A DNA stretch of 25,257 bases from CAZJAD01 sp964543855 (GTDB taxonomy: Bacteria > Electryoneota > RPQS01 > DYHQ01). A program made the position numbers and the translations under genes. Positions 8,352 to 14,248 of this stretch are shown here, one piece after another. The DNA lies in contig CAZJAD010000023.1 in assembly GCA_964543855.1 (NCBI GenBank), positions 1 through 25,257 on the forward strand, given 5' to 3'. Within the stretch, counting starts at the first letter, position 1; every line of letters begins with the position of its first letter. The notes below the pieces were generated by a model, which was given only the letters and a program-made list of their open reading frames with translations, was not told where the DNA came from and made no database searches.

Positions 8352-8639
8352 TCACAGAAAGGCAACATCGTGGGCGATAAGCTCCATTCGCGGGTCTGTA
8401 CGCAGGATATCTAAGATGCGGGAAAAAGTGCCTTCGATCAGCCGCCCGTCATTGCTCACGCAAGCGGCCGCAAGCTGGATACGCTGCCACTTATCCTGAA
8501 AATCAACCTCAGCCAATGAAACATTGAACCGGCGCTGCAACCGCTCTTTAAGCGAACTCAACACCCGGCGCTTGTCCTTGAGAGACTGACTCGCGGGCAG
8601 ATGGAGCTCAATCGTCAAGAGGCCGACGAGGCAACTCAT
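8352..8639 (-). CDS. DUF503 family protein (YlxP-like)
   Basis: Small protein of 95 residues with the DUF503 pattern: IELHLPASQSLKDKRRVLSS, then SLAEVDFQDKWQRIQLAAAC. It is the homologue of B. subtilis YlxP, which also lies between infB and rbfA. The molecular function is not established here; location suggests a role around ribosome maturation or translation. ATG 8639-8637 overlaps the infB stop by four bases (ATGA), so it is probably translated by coupling. Confidence 0.9.
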   Translation of the reverse strand: MSCLVGLLTIELHLPASQSLKDKRRVLSSLKERLQRRFNVSLAEVDFQDKWQRIQLAAACVSNDGRLIEGTFSRILDILRTDPRMELIAHDVAFL

Positions 8640-11257
8640 GGATTGGTCGCAAGTTTCCGCTTCACTTCGACGATATCGAGCACTTCGAGGCTGTCCCCGA
8701 CAACCACATTGTCAAAATCAGCCAGACCAATACCGCATTCCACACCGGCTTTCACTTCGTGGACATCGTCCTTGAAACGCCGCAGCGACCCAATCGCGCC
8801 TTTCCAGACTTCTTTCCCCTCCCGCAGGAGGCGGACCGTGTTGCCGCGTTCGATATGGCCGGAGACGACAAAACACCCGGCGATATTCCCGACCCTCGGA
8901 ATGCTGAAGACTTCGCGCACTTCGATTAGGCCGACGACCTCCTCTTTCTTCTCCGGTTCCAGAAGTCCTTCAAGCGTGTTGCGGATATCGTCGATCATCT
9001 CATAGATGACTTTGTATACGCGAATGTCCACCCTCTCGCGAAGAGCAATTTCGCGCGCCTTGATGTTTGGGTGAACATGGAAACCAAGAATGATGGATCC
9101 CGTGGTGGATGCCAGAAGCACATCCGATTCCGACACCATACCAACACCACGATGTAGAATATTGACCGCCACCTCACCGGTCGAGAGCTGCTGCAGAGAG
9201 TCGCATATCGCTTCCACGGAACCATCGGCATCCCCTTTGATGATGAGTGGAAGCTCCTTGGCGATGCCGCGCCGAATCTCACTCGACATCTGATCCAGAC
9301 TCAGCATGCGAATCTGGCGGAAGGTCTGCTCGCGCCTCAGGAGCTGCCGTCGCATGGCGATCTCTTTGGCCTCGCGCTCACTCTTGAAGACCGCGAAGAT
9401 ATCACCGGCCTGGGGTGCGCCGGAAAAACCGACAACCTGTACCGGCTGAGACAGACTCGCGCTCTGGACACGGTTGCCCACCTCGTCCAGCATCGCACGC
9501 ACCTTCCCGAAGTGCTGACCACAAACGAAATTGTCTCCAATACTGAGAGTCCCGGATTGAATCAGGACCGTCGCAACGACGCCGCGTCCCTGCTCCAAGC
9601 GAGACTCAATGACCGCTCCACGCGCTTGTCGTTTGGGATTGGCACGCAGCTCCGCCACCTCGGCAACCACCAGAATCTCCTCGAGCAACTTGTCAATTCC
9701 TTCTCCCGTCTTGGAGGAAATCTCGGCGACCTGATACTTCCCACCCCAGTCCTCAACCAGAATGTTGTGCTGAGCCAGTTGTTGCCGAATCGTCTCCGGA
9801 TTCGCGCTGGCTTTATCGATCTTTGAAATCGCGACCACGATGGGCACATCAGCCGCCCTGGCGTGATCAATGGCCTCGATCGTCTGGGGACGCACCTGGT
9901 CATCCGCGGCCACGACGATCACGACGATGTCCGTCACTTGAGCGCCACGAGCACGCATCGCGGTGAATGCCTCGTGGCCGGGTGTGTCGAGGAAAGCGAT
10001 TCTCTTGTTGTTATACTCCACTTCATAAGCGCCGATGTGCTGCGTGATCCCTCCAGACTCGGAGGCGATAATGGAAGAGCGGCGCAGATAGTCCAGCAGC
10101 GAAGTCTTTCCATGATCCACATGGCCCATGACCGTCACAACAGGGGCCCGCTCGACAAGTTCCCCTTCCTCGTCAACCGCTTCCTCTTCCTCCGGCTCCA
10201 TCTCACTGACGAATTCCGCCCGAAAGCCGTACTCATCAGCCATCAGCTCAATCGTGTCGCGATCCAGCCGCTGATTGATGGACACCAACTTCCCCATGGA
10301 AAGGAATTTCGTGATTACTTCACTGACTTGAATCCCCATCAGATTCGCCAATTCCTGCGTGGTAACAAACTCGGTCAGACGGAGAACGGATTCGTCTTCG
10401 ACCGCCTCAACATCGGCCGCATGCTCGTGACGGCGCCTCCGATGGCGCTTCTCCTCCATGGCCGCCATCGTCGCCTTGATTGTCGCAGCAACTTCAGCGG
10501 CATCGACCTTTTTCTTCTTAACCCGCTTGCGCCGGCGAACCGAGACCTCAGGACCGCGTGGACCGGTGGGTTTATATTTCTCTTTTTTCTGAGCGGCAAG
10601 CAACCGACGCTGCTTTTCCAGCCGCGCGAGGTCGGCCTTCGTGGGTTTCGGGATTTTGCGCTTCTTCGGTTCGACCTTTTTGGGAGGGCGCGCGGCCGCG
10701 ATCTTCTGCGCCTCGGGAACCGGACGACGCGCCGGCGGCGCAACGGCTTCCGGCGCAACAGCCGGCTCGGGTTCGGGCTTCGGTGGGGCGGGCTTCTTCC
10801 GTGGCGGGGCTTTCTCCTCGACCTCAGGCTCGGCCGGCTTCACTTCTGCCACCGGTGGCGCTTCCGGCTCGACAGCCTTTTTCCGGCGCGCCTTTTTCTT
10901 CTCCTCTCGCGCCCGTTTTAAATCCTCCGCCTCACGAATCAGTCGCTCCGCAGCTTCAATCGTCGGGGCCGTGCTTTCATCCAGAATTCGGCGAAGTTGC
11001 TCGGTGCGTGCGTGCTCCGCTTCGCGGCGCTTGTCTTCCTCCGCCTCACGAACCTGAGCCTGCTGCTGCTGCTCCCAGCGGATCTGGTCGAACTTCTTCA
11101 CAGCCTCCTCGTACATCTCGTCGGTCACCGGCGACATGTGCTTGGGCGTCTTGGTGATGGAGAACCCCAGGCCCTCCAGGTATTCGATAATTACCGGGCT
11201 GGCAACATTCAGCTCTTTGGCGATCTGAAAGACTTTTCTCTTCTTTGCTACGGGCAC
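8636..11257 (-). CDS. infB: translation initiation factor IF-2
   Basis: GTPase that delivers initiator fMet-tRNA to the 30S subunit and promotes 50S joining. The 873 residues comprise an IF2 N-terminal subdomain (about 5-55), a long charged Lys/Glu/Pro/Ala-rich linker (about 66-285), a second IF2_N-like segment (about 291-350), then the G domain: G1 GHVDHGKT (378-385), G2 GITQHIGA (403-410), G3 DTPGH (424-428), G4 (478-481). Domain II, III and the fMet-tRNA-binding C-terminus follow. The G4 motif reads SKID instead of the usual NKID. Start GTG 11257 lies three bases after nusA with GAGG eight bases upstream. The ylxR and ylxQ genes often found between nusA and infB are absent. Confidence 0.98.
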   Translation of the reverse strand: MPVAKKRKVFQIAKELNVASPVIIEYLEGLGFSITKTPKHMSPVTDEMYEEAVKKFDQIRWEQQQQAQVREAEEDKRREAEHARTEQLRRILDESTAPTIEAAERLIREAEDLKRAREEKKKARRKKAVEPEAPPVAEVKPAEPEVEEKAPPRKKPAPPKPEPEPAVAPEAVAPPARRPVPEAQKIAAARPPKKVEPKKRKIPKPTKADLARLEKQRRLLAAQKKEKYKPTGPRGPEVSVRRRKRVKKKKVDAAEVAATIKATMAAMEEKRHRRRRHEHAADVEAVEDESVLRLTEFVTTQELANLMGIQVSEVITKFLSMGKLVSINQRLDRDTIELMADEYGFRAEFVSEMEPEEEEAVDEEGELVERAPVVTVMGHVDHGKTSLLDYLRRSSIIASESGGITQHIGAYEVEYNNKRIAFLDTPGHEAFTAMRARGAQVTDIVVIVVAADDQVRPQTIEAIDHARAADVPIVVAISKIDKASANPETIRQQLAQHNILVEDWGGKYQVAEISSKTGEGIDKLLEEILVVAEVAELRANPKRQARGAVIESRLEQGRGVVATVLIQSGTLSIGDNFVCGQHFGKVRAMLDEVGNRVQSASLSQPVQVVGFSGAPQAGDIFAVFKSEREAKEIAMRRQLLRREQTFRQIRMLSLDQMSSEIRRGIAKELPLIIKGDADGSVEAICDSLQQLSTGEVAVNILHRGVGMVSESDVLLASTTGSIILGFHVHPNIKAREIALRERVDIRVYKVIYEMIDDIRNTLEGLLEPEKKEEVVGLIEVREVFSIPRVGNIAGCFVVSGHIERGNTVRLLREGKEVWKGAIGSLRRFKDDVHEVKAGVECGIGLADFDNVVVGDSLEVLDIVEVKRKLATNP

Positions 11258-11260
11258 GTT

Positions 11261-12541
11261 CTACGCCTCGGTTTCCTTGGGAGGCTCTTCGTTCCGTTCA
11301 CTCTCATCCACTTCCTCGAAATAGGATTCGAGGAGGGCCAAAATCTCGTCGGCGCGCTCTTCGCCGATACCCGGAATCTCAATCAGGTGCTCGCGACCCA
11401 CATCCAGAACGGCGTCTGCGGTTCCAAGCCCGGCGCGCTTCAAAAGATCCATGACTTGTGGCGGTAAATCCTCCACCTCATCAATGGCCAGTTCCGCTGC
11501 CGCCGAATACTCCGCCTCCTTGATCGGCTCAATCTGATAACCTGTGAGCCGCGAAGCAAGACGGACATTCTGCCCCTTGCGCCCAATGGCAAACTGGATC
11601 ATGTCATCCGGGACGATGGCCGTGGCTCTCCCTGCCTCCTCATCCAAGATGACCATCAGCGGGGTCGCCGGTGCCATCGCACGTTTGATGAAGGTCTCAG
11701 GATCGGGATGCCAGTGGATGACATCAATCTTCTCATTATTCAATTCCCGGACGACCGCCTGGATGCGCACTCCCTTCATCCCGACACACGCCCCCACCGG
11801 ATCGATGCGCCGGTCATTGGATGCCACCGCGATCTTCGTCCGATCACCAGGCTCTCGAGCGATATCCTTTATCTCGATGATGTTGTCGTAGATTTCAGGA
11901 ACCTCCAGCTCGAAGAGCCGCCGAACAAATTCGGGAGCCGCTCGAGAGACAATGATCTCCGGTTCCTTTGTCGTGCGGTTGACCTCTCGGACAATCGCCC
12001 GAATCGTCTCCCCTCGCCGATACCTCTCGTTGTAAACCTGCTCCGACTTGGGCAACACGACTTCTGTTCGATCCACATTGATGCGAATCTCGCGGCGATT
12101 GATCTGACGAATATCTCCAGAAACAACCTCGCCGATTCGGCCTGAGAACTCCTGATACAGATTCTCTTTCTCGATTTCCTTGATTCTCTGTGTCAGGTTC
12201 TGTCTGGCCGATGTCACCAGTCGACGCCCAAAGGCGTTGTAGTCGACCTGCTCAGCGTAGGTCTCTCCCAACTCCATATCCTCGTCGAGCTCCTTGGCCC
12301 GTGACAGCGGAATCTGGGTCACCTCATCCTCGAACTCGTCATCCGAAACCACAAGCTTCTCGCAGAAAATCTCGATATCGCCCTTGTCGAGGTTGAAGAT
12401 CACATCGAAGTTGTCCGAAGCGCCGTACTTCTTCTTGATCATTGCCAGGAACACACCCTGAATGATCTCCTGGAAAACCTCGCGTTCGATCTTCTTCTCC
12501 CGGATGATCTGCGAGATCGCTTCGACGATAGCCGTATTCAT
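11261..12541 (-). CDS. nusA: transcription termination/antitermination factor NusA
   Basis: RNA-polymerase-bound elongation factor that promotes pausing and hairpin-dependent termination and takes part in antitermination complexes. The 426 residues comprise an N-terminal RNAP-binding domain (about 1-125), S1 (about 134-200), KH1 (about 230-295, with VGACVGMKGVRIQAV) and KH2 (about 300-345, with FAIGRKGQNVRLAS). A single helix-hairpin-helix-like C-terminal segment (about 363-410, IPGIGEERADEI) replaces the duplicated acidic repeats of E. coli. ATG 12541 overlaps the rimP stop by four bases (ATGA). An intrinsic-terminator hairpin in the operon leader (13046-13073) is a plausible target for NusA feedback. 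Confidence 0.98.
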   Translation of the reverse strand: MNTAIVEAISQIIREKKIEREVFQEIIQGVFLAMIKKKYGASDNFDVIFNLDKGDIEIFCEKLVVSDDEFEDEVTQIPLSRAKELDEDMELGETYAEQVDYNAFGRRLVTSARQNLTQRIKEIEKENLYQEFSGRIGEVVSGDIRQINRREIRINVDRTEVVLPKSEQVYNERYRRGETIRAIVREVNRTTKEPEIIVSRAAPEFVRRLFELEVPEIYDNIIEIKDIAREPGDRTKIAVASNDRRIDPVGACVGMKGVRIQAVVRELNNEKIDVIHWHPDPETFIKRAMAPATPLMVILDEEAGRATAIVPDDMIQFAIGRKGQNVRLASRLTGYQIEPIKEAEYSAAAELAIDEVEDLPPQVMDLLKRAGLGTADAVLDVGREHLIEIPGIGEERADEILALLESYFEEVDESERNEEPPKETEA

Positions 12542-13014
12542 CTCTTCTTGCTCTCCCTCGGAAAAGACCGGATCTCGGGCAACACTCGCGCACTCAAAAT
12601 GTCTCCACGCGCGAAGTGCCGTCGACCGTCGGTGGTCTCGATGTCAAATCCTTCTTCCTCCGCGGCTGCCAACCGACCGTTGATCTCGAGTGGCCCGTGC
12701 TCTCCGGGAATCGTGATTTTCAGCAGCCGACCTCGGTTCTTTCGGAACTGCCACATCTGACGCAAAGGGTAACCGATCCCCGGGGAACTCACTTCGAGCC
12801 GCCAGTCACCAGCCACCTGGGCATGCTCTCTTAAGTAGTTGCGGAGTTTGCGCGTCAGATAGGCACAATCATCAATCGAAATCTCCTGGTCTCTGCGGTC
12901 GACGATGACGCGGAAAACCGGACGGCCTGCCCGCCCCGTTTCGCGGAGTTCGAGAACCTCAACGCCTTCCTCCGCCAGCAGCGGCAGAAGCTCCTTTTCC
13001 AAAAAGCTATTCAA
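12538..13014 (-). CDS. rimP: ribosome maturation factor RimP
   Basis: Needed for efficient 30S subunit maturation. The 158 residues show the two-domain RimP pattern: an N-terminal alpha/beta part with VIVDRRDQEISIDDCAYLTR (about 36-55) and the VSSPGIGYPL turn (about 79-88), then an SH3-like C-terminal part. The start is TTG 13014, with AAGGA about eight bases upstream; no ATG is available. It is the first gene of the nusA-infB operon, 61 bases after the predicted transcription start. Confidence 0.93.
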   Translation of the reverse strand: MNSFLEKELLPLLAEEGVEVLELRETGRAGRPVFRVIVDRRDQEISIDDCAYLTRKLRNYLREHAQVAGDWRLEVSSPGIGYPLRQMWQFRKNRGRLLKITIPGEHGPLEINGRLAAAEEEGFDIETTDGRRHFARGDILSARVLPEIRSFPRESKKR

Positions 13015-13045
13015 ACCCCGAGTCCTTCAGCGAAACTCAAAGTGT

Positions 13046-13073
13046 AAAGAAAAAAGTGGGCACAGGCCCACTT
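13046..13073 (-). terminator. intrinsic terminator/attenuator hairpin in the rimP-nusA leader
   Basis: Perfect eight-pair stem (13073-13066 with 13061-13054), four-base loop, and a T-rich tract directly after it on the minus strand. It lies 52 bases after the TPR gene stop, but also downstream of the best promoter for rimP. It may end the tRNA-Arg/TPR transcript, attenuate the rimP operon, or both. On the plus strand the hairpin is followed by a shorter T-rich stretch, with no plus-strand gene nearby. Confidence 0.8.
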
Positions 13074-13081
13074 GTTTTCTT

Positions 13082-13110
13082 AATATACAAAACTTCCCCC
13101 GGAAAATCAA
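13082..13110 (-). promoter_or_regulatory. predicted sigma70-type promoter of the rimP-nusA-infB operon
   Basis: TTGATT (13110-13105), exactly 17 bases, TATATT (13087-13082). The predicted start is near 13075, which puts the hairpin at 13073-13054 at the very 5' end of the message and rimP about 60 bases downstream. The same two hexamers with the same spacing recur upstream of tRNA-Leu. Confidence 0.65.
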
Positions 13111-13124
13111 GTGGAAAAGTCACC

Positions 13125-13808
13125 CTACCGGATCTGGGCGACGACCCGCGATGCCCTGCTTGCCAGCGCTGATGATGGGTATTGCCTCTGCAGAAGCAGG
13201 TAGGCTTCAACCGCTTTATCCTTTTGATCTGCCCAGAGATAGCACCGTGCCGCCTGAAACACGGCCTCTGGGCTGAAGTAGTGCTTCCGATACTGTCGCG
13301 GAATAGACATGTAAGTCTCAGCCGCCTCGGCGTACTTCCCCTGAGCCTCCATGGAAGCAGCCAAACCAGCGATGGCAGCAACATCTAAATAGTTGTCAAT
13401 ATGATAATTATCGACATATTCCCGAAAGGCTGCCTCGGCCCCCGCCTCATCGCCTCGCATGAAAGCGCTCCGCGCCAAATAGAAGAGCGCTTCCCCGGAA
13501 GCCCGACCGCCATACCTTTCCCTGATTGCCTGAAACTGCGGCTCCGCCTCTGCCACACGACCGGTCTGGAACATCAGTTTAGCTATTGTTAAATCTAAGG
13601 ATGCCTCTTCGAAACTGCGCTGCCTGTTGGCTCTTACAAGGAACACCGCGATAACGACAACGAGGACGACGGCAGCACCGGCCCATACCACACTGCGATT
13701 TCGGTCGTAGAACCGCTCCATCTTCTGCGCCGTCGCGATGAGCTTGTCCTCCTTCATCTCATGCCGCGATAGTCGCTTCTTCCCTTTGCCGGTACTCTGC
13801 GCTACCAT
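13125..13808 (-). CDS. membrane-anchored TPR-like protein
   Basis: 227 residues. A basic N-terminus (KGKKRLSRHEMKEDK) is followed by one hydrophobic segment at about 39-59 (VVWAGAAVVLVVVIAVFLV), then a helical region of tetratricopeptide-like repeats (about 66-225) with recurring A-x-x-x-F/Y patterns. The likely topology is cytoplasmic N-terminus, one membrane helix and a periplasmic repeat domain, as in the YfgM/CpoB-like families. No enzymatic motif is seen; a scaffold or chaperone role in the envelope is an inference. ATG 13808 has AAGGAAG three bases upstream. The gene starts 39 bases after tRNA-Arg with no terminator between, so the two may be co-transcribed. Confidence 0.8.
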   Translation of the reverse strand: MVAQSTGKGKKRLSRHEMKEDKLIATAQKMERFYDRNRSVVWAGAAVVLVVVIAVFLVRANRQRSFEEASLDLTIAKLMFQTGRVAEAEPQFQAIRERYGGRASGEALFYLARSAFMRGDEAGAEAAFREYVDNYHIDNYLDVAAIAGLAASMEAQGKYAEAAETYMSIPRQYRKHYFSPEAVFQAARCYLWADQKDKAVEAYLLLQRQYPSSALASRASRVVAQIR

Positions 13809-13846
13809 GTTCTTCCTTCCACTTGAACCGTTTGAATGATCTCTTG

Positions 13847-13920
13847 TGCCCCCGAGACGACTCGAACGTCCGACCCGCGGTTTAGGAAACCGCTGCTCTA
13901 TCCACCTGAGCTACGGGGGC
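13847..13920 (-). tRNA. tRNA-Arg (anticodon CCU)
   Basis: Full cloverleaf on the minus strand. The seven-pair acceptor stem (GCCCCCG with CGGGGGC) and D-arm (GCTC/GAGC) are present. The anticodon stem GCGGT/ACCGC encloses loop TTCCTAA, giving anticodon CCU, which reads AGG. The T-stem GGACG/CGTCT (one G-U pair) has loop TTCGAGT, and the discriminator A is at 13847. CCA is not encoded, so a CCA-adding enzyme is needed. Confidence 0.97.
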
Positions 13921-14041
13921 AAGTCAGCTCGGTCTGTTCTCCGATAACTTGAGCCCCCCAATTAGCCTGTTTTCGCCGTCGTCTTTCTCCACTCCAAAGG
14001 GCGAATACCGAATGAAAGGGACCCCAAAACCCGAATCGTTA

Positions 14042-14070
14042 AATATTGCGAATTTTTCACAGCTTGTCAA
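14042..14070 (-). promoter_or_regulatory. candidate promoter for tRNA-Arg and the TPR gene
   Basis: Perfect TTGACA (14070-14065), 17-base spacer, AATATT (14047-14042; four of six matches to TATAAT), in an A/T-rich patch. The start would lie near 14035, about 115 bases before the mature tRNA 5' end. Confidence 0.5.
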
Positions 14071-14180
14071 GCCGCCCCTTCGCCTTCCAACTATCCCCTC
14101 ATCGTGATAACACCCACCGAATCTGTGAGACACACGGACTGACTGTGTGAGTAATACGAAGGAAATCTCGGAGACATCAT

Positions 14181-14240
14181 GGGCTGGCAAGATGCCAGTC
14201 CGTGACTCTTTGAAGAATGCGGCAAGATTTGTCTATCTTG
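14181..14240 (-). terminator. two consecutive hairpins after the secreted-protein gene
   Basis: In transcription order, the first hairpin is six pairs (14240-14235 with 14228-14223, six-base loop) starting eight bases after the TAG stop. The second has nine pairs including one G-T (14201-14193 with 14189-14181, three-base loop). Neither has a T-run, so these are possible transcript-end or 3'-protecting structures rather than clear intrinsic terminators. Confidence 0.35.
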
Positions 14241-14248
14241 TGAACGCC

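Larger units (their letters stand above)
13921..14248. other. intergenic region upstream of tRNA-Arg, no protein gene seen
   Basis: 328 bases between the secreted-protein gene and tRNA-Arg. It contains two hairpins just after the upstream stop (14181-14240) and a promoter candidate (14042-14070), then a leader of about 115 bases with several G-runs (minus strand). An 88-codon frame at 13924-14190 shows no conserved features and covers the promoter, so it is not accepted as a gene. Confidence 0.6.

Noticed and set aside
13848..13959. G-run in the tRNA-Arg leader (13959-13953) complementary to the tRNA acceptor 5' strand
   Set aside because: Six pairs between simple G and C runs are easily expected by chance, and there is no terminator or second structure to make a switch.
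13924..14190. 88-codon minus-strand frame in the tRNA-Arg upstream region
   Set aside because: It spans a promoter candidate with perfect TTGACA and shows no conserved or compositional sign of coding.
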